Shown here: positions 49,686-61,158 of the stretch, piece after piece
How positions within the stretch are numbered: position 1 is the first letter of the stretch
Layout: each line of letters begins with the position of its first letter
Assembly (NCBI RefSeq): GCF_015277775.1
Contig: NZ_CP063849.1
Coordinates: forward strand, 1,736,001-1,800,000
Direction of reading: 5' to 3'
Source: Paludibaculum fermentans
Lineage (GTDB): Bacteria; Acidobacteriota; Terriglobia; Bryobacterales; Bryobacteraceae
Length of the DNA stretch: 64,000 bases
Notes under the pieces: model-generated
Seen by the model: only the letters and a program-made list of their open reading frames with translations
Told to the model about the DNA's origin: nothing
Database searches by the model: none
Program-made: the position numbers and the translations under genes

Positions 49686-49704
49686 GGCACTCCCTTCCTC
49701 TATT

Positions 49705-50691
49705 ATGGGAGTCGTGATTCATAGACGCACGCTTGGACGCACAGGTTGGCAGATTTCTGAGATCGGTTACGGAGCCTGGGGGCTTGGCGGCAACCAGTGG
49801 CGGGGCCACGCCGAAGACGACGCGCTGGCCGCCCTGCGCCGTGCCTTGGAACTGGGGCTGAACTTCATCGATACGGCCCTCGCCTACAACGAAGGCCACA
49901 GCGAACAGCTCATCGCCCAGACTTTGAAAGAGACCGGCGCCACGCCCTATGTGGCGACCAAGGTTCCGCCGAAGAACCGGATCTGGCCGGCGCAGCCCGG
50001 CATCGGCCTGGATGACGTCTTCCCCTACGACTATGTGGTGGAGTGCACCGAGACCTCGCTGAGGAACTTGGGTGTCGAGACGATCGACCTGCAGCAGTTC
50101 CACGTCTGGAACCCCGAATGGATCGCCCGCGACGAGTGGAAGAAGGCGATCGAGGACCTCAAGAAGGCCGGCAAGGTGCGGTTCTGGGGGATCTCGATCA
50201 ACGACCACCAGCCGGACTCCGCGCTGGAAGCCTGCCGGACCGGACTCATTGATACGGTCCAGGTGATCTACAACATCTTCGACCAGACTCCGGAAAAGAA
50301 TCTTTACCCGCTCTGCCAGGAACTGAACATCGGTGTGCTCGCGCGCGTTCCTTTAGATGAAGGCGCCTTAACGGGAGCGATTACCCCGGAAACCGAGTTT
50401 GACCCGGCCGAATTCCGCGCCTGGTATTTCCGCGGCAATCACAAGCAACTGGTATACGACAAAGTAAATTCATTGCGGGCCGATTTGGAACCTGCCGGAC
50501 TCAATGAGACCCTGGCAGAGACGGCTTTGCGCTTCTGTATCTCGCACCCGGCGGTCTCCACGGTGATCCCCGGAATGAGGAAGATTCGAAACGTAGAACA
50601 GAATATGGCCGTCTCAGAGAAGGGGGTCTTACCCGCCCCGGTTCTCGAAATCTTACGACGCCATGCCTGGGAAAAGAATTTCTACTCTTAG
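49705..50691 (+). CDS. Cytoplasmic aldo/keto reductase
   Basis: A 328-residue protein starting at ATG 49705 (MGVVIHRRTLGRTGWQISEI); the frame opens earlier, inside the divergent gene. It has the AKR core: GYGAWGLGG, LNFIDTALAYNEGHSEQLIA (Asp and catalytic Tyr), YVATKVPP (Lys), IDLQQFHVW (His position), and AETALRFCISHPAVSTVIPG and KIRNVEQNM at the NADPH site. The family is AKR11/12-like. No signal peptide, unlike the Tat-exported copy at 22158. Substrate unknown. Its end overlaps the next gene by 29 bp. Confidence 0.9.
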   Translation: MGVVIHRRTLGRTGWQISEIGYGAWGLGGNQWRGHAEDDALAALRRALELGLNFIDTALAYNEGHSEQLIAQTLKETGATPYVATKVPPKNRIWPAQPGIGLDDVFPYDYVVECTETSLRNLGVETIDLQQFHVWNPEWIARDEWKKAIEDLKKAGKVRFWGISINDHQPDSALEACRTGLIDTVQVIYNIFDQTPEKNLYPLCQELNIGVLARVPLDEGALTGAITPETEFDPAEFRAWYFRGNHKQLVYDKVNSLRADLEPAGLNETLAETALRFCISHPAVSTVIPGMRKIRNVEQNMAVSEKGVLPAPVLEILRRHAWEKNFYS

Positions 50692-51661
50692 CCTCCTTGC
50701 GGGAGGCATTTTGCTGTTCAGCGCGGCGGCCCGCGCGCAAACCGACTATTTCCCATTGCAGGCCGGAAATCAGTGGATTTACCGCTCCACCGCCGGTACG
50801 TTCACTTTGCAGGTCGTGGAATCGCAGGCCGCCGGTGACAAGGAGCACTTCCTGGTTCGCGGCCTGCCCTCCCAACCCGAAGTTCTGCTCCGCAAGGACG
50901 ACGCCGGCCGCATCCTCATCTGGGATGCCGCTACGAAGAGCGACAGGATCTGGCTCGACACCACAACTAAGGAAGGCGTGGAAACCGAAACCGGCGTCGA
51001 CCCCTGCAATAAATCCAGCGTGATCACCTCCCGCCAAGCCGCCTACAAAGGCCCGGTCGGCCAGTTCGACAACGCCCTCACGGTCCGCTACACCATCGCC
51101 AACTGCGCTGACGCCGGCATCGAATCCGATGTCTGGCTCCCCTCCGTCGGCCTGCTACGCCGCACCTGGCAGACTTTCACCGGCCCTCGCCCCTACGAGC
51201 TTGTCTATGCCAAACTCGGCGGCCGCACGGTCATCTCCGAGCCCGAACTCGCCTTCGGCCTCTCGCTGGACCGCGCCGTGTACATCGCCGACCTCATGCC
51301 GCCCGTGGATCCGAACAAAGCCGTACCACTGATGCTGGTGCGCATGACGCTGCGGAATACCACGAAAGACAATTTAACCTTGAATTTCCCCTCCGGGCAG
51401 GTCTACGATTTAGTCATTCGCGACGCAGGCGGCAAGCAGATTTACCAATGGTCGGCCAATAAGACATTCGTGGCCGTGCTGCACAGCGAAACGGTGAAAG
51501 GCGAGGCCAATTGGGTGGTCAGCCTGCCGCTGGGTGAACAGACCGGCGCGGCGAACCAGCCCTGGCCCGACGGCCGGTATACGGCGGAAGCCTGGCTGAC
51601 GACGGATGGCGGCAAGTTGTATGGGGGGACCGTTGCTTTTGAAATCATGGCGGTGCACTAA
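50663..51661 (+). CDS. Secreted protein with C-terminal BsuPI domain
   Basis: A 332-residue protein with a signal peptide (LSLLAGGILLFSAAARAQ, about 8-25). The N-terminal part has YFPLQAGNQWIYRSTAGTFT and continues to YELVYAKLGGRTVISEPELA. The C-terminal part (about 225-332) has MTLRNTTKDNLTLNFPSGQV and YDLVIRDAGGKQIYQWSANK, a BsuPI-type intracellular proteinase inhibitor fold, as found in many secreted proteins. Whether it inhibits a protease is unknown. It shares the first domain with the next gene. Confidence 0.75.
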   Translation: MPGKRISTLSLLAGGILLFSAAARAQTDYFPLQAGNQWIYRSTAGTFTLQVVESQAAGDKEHFLVRGLPSQPEVLLRKDDAGRILIWDAATKSDRIWLDTTTKEGVETETGVDPCNKSSVITSRQAAYKGPVGQFDNALTVRYTIANCADAGIESDVWLPSVGLLRRTWQTFTGPRPYELVYAKLGGRTVISEPELAFGLSLDRAVYIADLMPPVDPNKAVPLMLVRMTLRNTTKDNLTLNFPSGQVYDLVIRDAGGKQIYQWSANKTFVAVLHSETVKGEANWVVSLPLGEQTGAANQPWPDGRYTAEAWLTTDGGKLYGGTVAFEIMAVH

Positions 51662-52487
51662 TCTCCTGATCGCTCTGGCCTGCGCTCCGGCGCTGCTGGC
51701 GGCAGACTGGCTGCCCCTGCAAACGGGCAACCAGTGGATCTACCGCGGCAGCGGTACGCACGCCCAGGCGCCGCTGGTCCTGCTTGTGGGGGAAGCGCGT
51801 GAGTTCGCGGGTCATACGTACTATCAACTGGAAGGTCTGCCCGAGGGCACCTACTGGCTTCGCAACGACGGCGATCGTGTCGTGCAGTGGAAGGAAGACA
51901 CCAGCCAGGATGCGCTCCGGTACGACTTCTCGCGCGGCGTAGGCGAAGCCTATGCCACCAACCTTCGCGGCCTGGCGGCCATCGCCACAGTCAGTAAGGC
52001 CCAATCATCGCTCAGCACCCCGGCGGGCAGTTTTTCCGATGTCGTATCCCTCACTTACACCTACGCACCCGTTCGCGAGGGCGACTTCACCACACGGAAC
52101 GTCACCGGCGAGGCGTTTGCTTCAGGTGTTGGCGTGCTGCTCCAGGAGTTCTCCGATCGCAACGGCGTCAGCGCGAAATACGAACTCGTCTACGCCCGCC
52201 TCGGCTCCTCCACCGTCCTCAAGGGTCCCGAGAACGGCATCCAACTCTCCCTCAACGAAGACAAAACCTGGGCCCGCCTGCAGGTGGACGCGCAACCGTC
52301 CTCGATCAAGATTTTGCGCCTCTACGATGAGACCGGCAGCGAAGTCTGGTCCTGGACGAGTGCACAGAAGTGGTTCAATGTCACGGGCGATCCCAACGTG
52401 GAGCTCCCGGCGATGAAACCCGGCCAGTACGTCCTGACCGCCGAAGCTGGCGACGCCCGCATCAGCCTGCCCTTCACCGTCCAGTAG
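51621..52487 (+). CDS. Secreted paralogue of the preceding protein
   Basis: A 288-residue protein (ATG 51621; in-frame TTG codons at 51633 and 51639 are alternatives that give a tighter signal peptide, for example CTNLLIALACAPALLA). The mature protein begins DWLPLQTGNQWIYRGSG and later has YELVYARLGSSTVLKGPENG, the same two landmarks as the preceding gene, so it is a tandem paralogue. Its C-terminus (RLQVDAQPSSIKILRLYDET and LPAMKPGQYVLTAEAGDARI) is a shorter Ig-like region. The two genes overlap by 41 bp. Function is unknown. Confidence 0.7.
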   Translation: MGGPLLLKSWRCTNLLIALACAPALLAADWLPLQTGNQWIYRGSGTHAQAPLVLLVGEAREFAGHTYYQLEGLPEGTYWLRNDGDRVVQWKEDTSQDALRYDFSRGVGEAYATNLRGLAAIATVSKAQSSLSTPAGSFSDVVSLTYTYAPVREGDFTTRNVTGEAFASGVGVLLQEFSDRNGVSAKYELVYARLGSSTVLKGPENGIQLSLNEDKTWARLQVDAQPSSIKILRLYDETGSEVWSWTSAQKWFNVTGDPNVELPAMKPGQYVLTAEAGDARISLPFTVQ

Positions 52488-52488
52488 C

Positions 52489-54291
52489 TCAGTCCGCCGT
52501 ATCAATCCGCAGTTGATGGTTCAGCCGGATCAGGCGCAGCACCTGCTGCATGCCGCCGGCCCGTTCCAATCCCGGAATGAACAACGGCCCGGGCTGGTCG
52601 TTCAACGCCGCGATCTCGGGATCCAGCAGGTCCACGCTCAGCGGCACACCGGCCGGAGTCACCGCCGCCGCCACGACACACCACGACCCCGCTTTCCCGT
52701 TGCACGACATCGTGATTCGCGTCGGCCGCGTCGAATTTAAGTATGACAGCGCCGTCAGGATATCCGAGACACGGTTCGCATCGTCACTCCTCTGGAACGT
52801 CAGGCACGTCCGCCCGCAACTGATGCCCGGTGTCACGGCGCTACCCGTCTGGTAGACATCCACGGTGAGAATCGAAGCCCCCCGAGCCACGAAATGCGCG
52901 GCCGAACGGCTGTGCCGCGCGGCCTCCGACCCGCCTGGATCGATCAGCAAGGCGGCCTCGGATACCCGACCCGGCGCCCAGCGCGCAGGCACTCGCTCGC
53001 CGGAGCCGGCGCGCTCCAACAGCACCAACTGGCCTGCCGGAATCGCCTCTACCCGCCGCGGCCATGTGGCGCCTACGGTCGAGGCCAGCAACCGGCGGGC
53101 GTCCTGATCGGACAGCCCCTTCACGCGCTGCCTGGACAGGTCGCGCCAACTGGCGAATACCTCGTCCTGGGACAGTGGATGCAGGTCGGCCGGCAGCGGG
53201 CCCACCAGCAGATCCTCCGGCTTGAACTTCGCCTGGATGTTCTCGCGTGCGGCCGAGAATGGAATGTCCGGCTTCAACACATTGAAAAGGAAGCGGTAAG
53301 CCTCCTCCCGGCTCTTGTGGTTGTAGTTGTGGCCCGAATCGATCTGAATGGAGGATACGGCGTCCGGATTCCCATACAGCCGGTAAATCGACTGGATCGC
53401 CGGGTACTCCTCGTCGGGCGTCCGCTTGGTCCAGTCCTTCTTCGAAGAGAGCAGCAACATCGGCTTCGGCGCCATCAGTGCCGCAATCTCCATGTTGTTG
53501 GTGCCCAGCCTCAAGCCCGGAGCCTCTTCGCACGTGCAGTCGCCCTGGAACGTCGCCGATACCATGCAGACGGGGATGGCCGCCTGCAGCCGGTCGTCCA
53601 CAGCGGCCACCAGCAGCGACTGAGTTGCGCCACCGGAGGCGCCGGTGACGGCAATGCGCTTTCCGTCCACCATCGGCAGGGACTCCAGGAAGTCCAGCGA
53701 TCTGATGGAGTTCCAGAGCTGAAGACCCAGCGGACTGAAGCCCCACTGCTCTTCCTGCTCCGATTTCCCGAACGTATGGGAGGTCTGCCGCGTGTCGTTG
53801 TAGCCCACCATGTCGTAGGCGAAAGCGGCGTAGCCCTGGGCGGCCAGGTTGGCGCACAGCGCAGGTACGGAATAGTCGGCGGCGTCGTGGATGCGGCCAT
53901 TCTTCCAATGGCCATGCGGAACCAGTACGGCCGGGACCTTATTGTCGCCTACATTCTTTGGGAGATAGAGATTTCCGGCAAGGAAATAACCGGGAATTGT
54001 TTCGAGCAGTACTTTTTCAACGACGAAACTACCCTTATCCAGGGAATCGAATCGGCGCGCATGCAGGTCCGATTTCGGCAGCATCGGTTCCAGCCCCGCC
54101 GCGGTCAGGATCTGCGTTCTCAGGTGGGTCCGGCGCAGCTTCCATTCGTCGAGGCTGCGGTAACTGGGGATGGAGTAGTGCGTGCCGACATCCCTGCGGA
54201 ACATGGACCGGATGTCGCCCCAGCGCGATTGCCCCCAGAGCAAACTGAGCAGACAGAACCCCAGCAGGGACGCACCCATCATTCTCCGCAT
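52489..54291 (-). CDS. Exported alpha/beta-hydrolase (acetyl xylan esterase-like)
   Basis: A 600-residue protein with a signal peptide (MMGASLLGFCLLSLLWGQ). The N-terminal half (about 30-370) has the serine hydrolase elements: VPAVLVPHGHWKNGRI (oxyanion region), YAAFAYDMVGYNDTRQT, nucleophile elbow AVTGASGGATQSLL (Ser within GASGG) and SIQIDSGHNYNHKSREEAYR, whose His completes the triad. The C-terminal half (about 380-600) is a second, less clear domain. The sequence resembles acetyl xylan esterases that deacylate plant polysaccharides. Substrate not proven. Convergent with the paralogue pair. Confidence 0.78.
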   Translation of the reverse strand: MRRMMGASLLGFCLLSLLWGQSRWGDIRSMFRRDVGTHYSIPSYRSLDEWKLRRTHLRTQILTAAGLEPMLPKSDLHARRFDSLDKGSFVVEKVLLETIPGYFLAGNLYLPKNVGDNKVPAVLVPHGHWKNGRIHDAADYSVPALCANLAAQGYAAFAYDMVGYNDTRQTSHTFGKSEQEEQWGFSPLGLQLWNSIRSLDFLESLPMVDGKRIAVTGASGGATQSLLVAAVDDRLQAAIPVCMVSATFQGDCTCEEAPGLRLGTNNMEIAALMAPKPMLLLSSKKDWTKRTPDEEYPAIQSIYRLYGNPDAVSSIQIDSGHNYNHKSREEAYRFLFNVLKPDIPFSAARENIQAKFKPEDLLVGPLPADLHPLSQDEVFASWRDLSRQRVKGLSDQDARRLLASTVGATWPRRVEAIPAGQLVLLERAGSGERVPARWAPGRVSEAALLIDPGGSEAARHSRSAAHFVARGASILTVDVYQTGSAVTPGISCGRTCLTFQRSDDANRVSDILTALSYLNSTRPTRITMSCNGKAGSWCVVAAAVTPAGVPLSVDLLDPEIAALNDQPGPLFIPGLERAGGMQQVLRLIRLNHQLRIDTAD

Positions 54292-55344
54292 TTTGCAGAA
54301 TCCATTCGGCTCTAACCTGGTTCCATTACGGCGCAGAGGGCCTTGGAAAAAGAAAACGCCCTTACCGGATTAGACGATTCAGGCCTATCCAAGGGTTACA
54401 AAATCTTCATTCAAACGATAACCATCCTTGGACTGGCCAAACAGGGCTATCGCCCTTTACTCCCTTTACAATTCCATCCGTCCCGGTCGCGATACACTCT
54501 GAGGAATGCGAATCGGGATCCACTGCTCCACGTCGGGTGCGCTGGTCAACGCGGCCAAAAAAGCCCAGGAACTGGGCGCCAACTGTCTCCAGATCTTCTC
54601 CGCCAGCCCACGGATGTGGCGCGCCTCGATGCCGTCGGAAGAGCAGACCAGGGAAATGAAGGACTTCCGCGCCGCCAACGACCTCACCCCCCTGGTGATT
54701 CACGACAGCTACCTCATCAACATGGCCGCCGCCGATGAGGGGATCCGCGAGAAGTCCATCGCCGGTTTCCGCGGCGAAGTCGAACGCGCCATCGCCATTG
54801 GAGCCGAGTATCTGGTCATCCACCCTGGCAGTTCCAAAGACCACACGCTCGAACTGGGCATCGAAACGCTCGCCCGCTCGCTGGAAACGGCATCGAAAGG
54901 TCTCAAGCCGGAGGTCCTCACGCTGCTGCTGGAGAACACGGCCGGCGCCGGCAATACCATCGGCCGCACGTTTGAGGACCTCACAGCCATCCGTGACCTC
55001 GCCTTGAACCAGGTGCCCTACCCCATCGGCTACTGCCTGGACACCTGCCACCTGTACGTTTCAGGCTTCGATGTTTCCACCGAAGCCGGGCTGAATCAGA
55101 CAGTTAGCGATGCGGAAAGGATCCTGGGCCTGGAGAACATCCCAGTCATCCACACCAACGATTCCAAGGGGGCCTTCGCCTCCAAACTGGACCGGCATGC
55201 GAACATAGGAGAAGGTCACATCGGGTTGGAAGGGTTTCGCAGGATTCTGAACCATCCGAAACTGCGGGATAAGGCGTTTGTGCTGGAGACCCCCATCGAC
55301 CAGCCGGGCGACGACCAACGCAATGTGGACGCACTGAAATCACT

Positions 55345-57783
<2,439 letters not shown>

Positions 57784-57806
57784 GAAACCAGCCCTTCCGT
57801 GAGACA

Positions 57807-57830
57807 GGAGAGCCGGCCGCCCGGCTCTCC
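57807..57830 (+). terminator. Terminator after leuS
   Basis: GGAGAGCCGG (57807-57816) and CCGGCTCTCC (57821-57830) form a perfect 10-bp stem with a 4-base loop, followed by CTCCTCTATTT. It is placed 24 bp after the leuS stop. Confidence 0.8.
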
Positions 57831-57842
57831 CTCCTCTATTTC

Positions 57843-60245
57843 CTAGTTCTGCCCGGCGCTCTGGTAGATCGCGTTCAGCAGGAACTTGAAGGTCCCGAAA
57901 CTCTGACCGCGGAACTGCGCCCGGAAACCGATCAGCACGACCCGCCCCTGCCCCATGCGTGCCGAAACCACCGCGGGCTTGCCGGCCACGATGCGCTCGC
58001 CCGCGATCCAGCCGCTGGCCAGCAGATTCTGTTTAGCATAGCTGGCCACGACCTTCACTTCGCGATCGCCCTGGTTGAACTCCGGCAGCATCGTGACATC
58101 GAACGCCTGGCCGCCGGTGGAGGTCGCAATCGCGTCCTTCGCCACGCCCGCCGCCAACGGGTGCGAGGTGTCGACATTCAGGTGCAGTAGGGACCCGGGG
58201 CACGACCAGCCGCCCGAGGTCTCCTCTTCCCCGCTCCGCAGAACGCCGCGCACTCCAATGGGAAACAAAGCCAACGGCAGCTCAGTCGCCGTATCCAGCG
58301 CCACCAGCGTGCCACCCTGCTTCACGAATTCCTGCAGGCCGCGGGCGCCTTCCACGCCAATGCCGCCGGTGAACTCGGCCCGCTGCACGTTCGGTGCCGC
58401 CTCGACTTGCGGTTCGCCGCGGCCGCTGCGCTCGCCCTCCCGAGTCCCATGCAGAATCGAGTTCATCGATTGCTGCGCCAGGATGATCGTGTCGAAGCGG
58501 GACCGCAGATCGGCGGCGCGCAGATCTGCGTTGTGGACCACGGTGTGGCCGACATGGAAGTAGTCGAGCATCCACTGGGTCCAGCCCGTATCGCTGTTCG
58601 CCAGGAACGGCTCATACAGCGCCACACGCGCCTTCGGAGCGCCGGGTTTCGGCAGCCACGATGCAGGAGGCTCCTGCGCCGGCAGGTCGCCGATCAGTTC
58701 TGACCCGATCGCCGACGGCTGCTCGATCCGCGCATACTGCACGCCCATCTGGTAAGGCAGCGTCCAACCGGCGAGATCGTACGGCCGCTTCACGGGACCA
58801 TTCGCGCTCGACCGGATCTCCGGATACTTCTGCGGCTCCATCAGGTCGACGATGTAGCCGCGGAACGGCTGGGCGGTCAGCACCAGATACGAGCCGGCGG
58901 CATAGCTCTTGCCGTTCACCTCCACCGGCGCCGTCGTTTTGCGCACTTCCACGCCCGCGCCCTGCAGCCGCCGCAGCATCTCCGCTGCCTGCCACGCATT
59001 GCCGGGATCCGCTGGAATCACATACGCGTACGGCCCGCCTTTCTGCCCAGCCGCAATCTGCTCCTGCGCCATCTCCCAGGCCTTATGCAGGAACTGGCGC
59101 GGCCGCGAAGCCGCGAGTTCGAGAATGGCAAAATCCGCCGTCAGCATGTAGTCGACCGCGTCCATCAGTGCCCAGCGTCCGCCCAGCCAGGGCTTCTCAT
59201 AGAACACCGATGGCTCGCGCGCCGGGATGCCGTTCGCGAACCGCTCAGGAATCTCCGTCAGCTTATAGACCTTCGGCGTGGCGTACTGATACAGCGCGGT
59301 CTCTGTGAGGATGCCGTGCATGTTGTGGAACGCGGGAGCCGAACGCAGCCCGCCGTTCCACCAGGCGTCGAAGCCGTTGTACGACATCGCACCGGCTTTG
59401 TTCTCTCGCGCGAAGCGCTCGCGCATCGCCGCGCCGATCCCGCTGATCCCCTCCATCACCGCCGCCGGAATGTTCGGATTCAACGGCTCAGCGTAAGGGG
59501 GAATGAAGATGCGCGCCGGGAACGGAGCCACCTGGTGCTGGTTGTAGACGATCTGCGGGAACCACTCACGGAACAGCAACCGGCAGACGTTGCGGGTCTC
59601 CGGCAGGTTCAACATGAACCAGTCGCGATTGTTGTCGTGCCCCGAGTACTTCTGATACAGCGTGGGCAGCGGCGCCAGCTCATGCGGCGTCCCCACATTC
59701 TTCCGGTACCAGCCCGCCGTCATGTCCAGGCCGTCCGGATTGATCACCGGCACCTGCATCAGGATTACGTTGTCGCGGATGCGCCGGATCTCGTCGGTCT
59801 CGCCCGTGATCATCTTGTACGCCAGGTGCGGCGCCTGCTGCACCGGAGCCACCTCCGTCGCGTGCAGTCCCGAGTCGATCCACACAATCGCCTTGCTCTC
59901 CGCCGACAGCTTGGCCGCCTCTTCGGGGGTCGCCAGGCCCAAAGCGAGGCGCCGGTTCATCTCTTTGTATTGATCCAGCCTCTTCAGGTTCTCGGCCGAA
60001 CTGATGAAGGCCACATACGTGGCGCGCCCTTCCGAGCTTTTGCCGAACTCCACCAGCTTGATGCGGTCCGACGAAGCGGCCAGCTTCTGGAAGTACCCGA
60101 TCACCTCCTGGTAGTTCGCCAGTTTGTAATCGTCGCCCGGCGTGAAGCCGAAGTGATCCTTGGGAGACGGGACAGCACCCAGGGAGGATAGAGCGCAAAG
60201 AATGGCAAGGACTGCCCGCCGGCGAGTGACCTGAGACAAGACCAT
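57843..60245 (-). CDS. Exported M14-family metallocarboxypeptidase
   Basis: An 800-residue protein (ATG 60245, MVLSQVTRRRAVLAILCALSSLGAV signal; the frame is open to 60356 but that runs into the divergent gene). The M14 domain occupies about residues 35-370: zinc ligands His128 and Glu131 in WIDSGLHATEVAP, YNQHQVAPFPA (third ligand), and GHDNNRDWFMLNLPET. The remaining 400 residues have beta-rich segments and may form a gatekeeper or binding domain. Members of this family (often annotated as zinc carboxypeptidase) are secreted and cut C-terminal residues or peptidoglycan peptides. Confidence 0.85.
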   Translation of the reverse strand: MVLSQVTRRRAVLAILCALSSLGAVPSPKDHFGFTPGDDYKLANYQEVIGYFQKLAASSDRIKLVEFGKSSEGRATYVAFISSAENLKRLDQYKEMNRRLALGLATPEEAAKLSAESKAIVWIDSGLHATEVAPVQQAPHLAYKMITGETDEIRRIRDNVILMQVPVINPDGLDMTAGWYRKNVGTPHELAPLPTLYQKYSGHDNNRDWFMLNLPETRNVCRLLFREWFPQIVYNQHQVAPFPARIFIPPYAEPLNPNIPAAVMEGISGIGAAMRERFARENKAGAMSYNGFDAWWNGGLRSAPAFHNMHGILTETALYQYATPKVYKLTEIPERFANGIPAREPSVFYEKPWLGGRWALMDAVDYMLTADFAILELAASRPRQFLHKAWEMAQEQIAAGQKGGPYAYVIPADPGNAWQAAEMLRRLQGAGVEVRKTTAPVEVNGKSYAAGSYLVLTAQPFRGYIVDLMEPQKYPEIRSSANGPVKRPYDLAGWTLPYQMGVQYARIEQPSAIGSELIGDLPAQEPPASWLPKPGAPKARVALYEPFLANSDTGWTQWMLDYFHVGHTVVHNADLRAADLRSRFDTIILAQQSMNSILHGTREGERSGRGEPQVEAAPNVQRAEFTGGIGVEGARGLQEFVKQGGTLVALDTATELPLALFPIGVRGVLRSGEEETSGGWSCPGSLLHLNVDTSHPLAAGVAKDAIATSTGGQAFDVTMLPEFNQGDREVKVVASYAKQNLLASGWIAGERIVAGKPAVVSARMGQGRVVLIGFRAQFRGQSFGTFKFLLNAIYQSAGQN

Positions 60246-60261
60246 ATGGAACAATCGTAGT

Positions 60262-61158
60262 ATGCCTGGGGAATCCCAAACCAAGTTCCGCATCGGGCTG
60301 GTCCAGACCTCGTGTTCGCTTGATCCGCAAGAGAATCTCGACAAGGCGGCCGCCAAGGTGCGTGAGGCCGCTGAACGCGGCGCTCAGATCATCTGCCTGC
60401 AGGAGCTGTTCCGCTCCCAGTACTTCTGCCGCGACGAGAGCGCGGACCTGTTCGACCTGGCCGAACCCGTGCCCGGCCCGTCCACGGATGTGATGGCGAA
60501 GCTCGCGAAGGAGCTTGGCGTGGTCATCGTGGCCAGCCTGTTTGAACGCCGGGCCGCGGGCCTGTATCACAACACGGCCGCCATCCTGAACGCCGATGGC
60601 ACGCTGGAAGGCATCTACCGCAAGATGCACATCCCGGACGACCCGCTGTTCTTCGAGAAGTTCTACTTCACTCCGGGTGATCTGGGGTTCAAGAACTTCG
60701 AGACCCCGTTCGGCCGCATCGGCGTGCTGGTCTGCTGGGATCAGTGGTACCCGGAAGGCGCCCGTCTGACCGCCCTACAAGGCGCCGACATTTTGTTCTA
60801 TCCCACCGCCATCGGCTGGCATCCGGCGGAGAAGGAACAGTACGGAGCCGCGCAGCTTGACGCCTGGCGCACCATCCAGCGCGGCCATGCCATCGCCAAC
60901 GGAGTCTACGTGGCCGCCGTGAATCGCGTCGGCTTCGAAGGCACGCCGGAACGCGGCCTGGAGTTCTGGGGCAACAGCTTCGTCGCCGATCCGTTTGGAG
61001 TGCTGGTGGCCGAGGCGTCCAACGACAAGGAAGAGATCCTCGTCGTCGAGTGCGACCGCCGCCGCATTGAGGAAGTCCGCCGCAACTGGCCCTTCCTGCG
61101 CGATCGCCGCATCGATTTTTATGGGGGGATCACCGAACGGTGGCTGGGCAAAAAGTAA
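60262..61158 (+). CDS. aguB: N-carbamoylputrescine amidase
   Basis: A 298-residue nitrilase-family enzyme that converts N-carbamoylputrescine to putrescine, CO2 and ammonia. The catalytic triad can be read as Glu48 (IICLQELFRS), Lys121 (YRKMHIPDD) and Cys158 (LVCWDQWYPEG). The length and the downstream pairing with aguA support AguB over other nitrilases. Its start is 16 bp from the divergent M14 gene; its stop overlaps aguA by 19 bp. Confidence 0.92.
   Translation: MPGESQTKFRIGLVQTSCSLDPQENLDKAAAKVREAAERGAQIICLQELFRSQYFCRDESADLFDLAEPVPGPSTDVMAKLAKELGVVIVASLFERRAAGLYHNTAAILNADGTLEGIYRKMHIPDDPLFFEKFYFTPGDLGFKNFETPFGRIGVLVCWDQWYPEGARLTALQGADILFYPTAIGWHPAEKEQYGAAQLDAWRTIQRGHAIANGVYVAAVNRVGFEGTPERGLEFWGNSFVADPFGVLVAEASNDKEEILVVECDRRRIEEVRRNWPFLRDRRIDFYGGITERWLGKK

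Noticed and set aside
54292-54505. Promoter for nfo
   Set aside because: TTTACA and TACACT-like boxes are about 22 bp apart, too far for a confident sigma-70 promoter.
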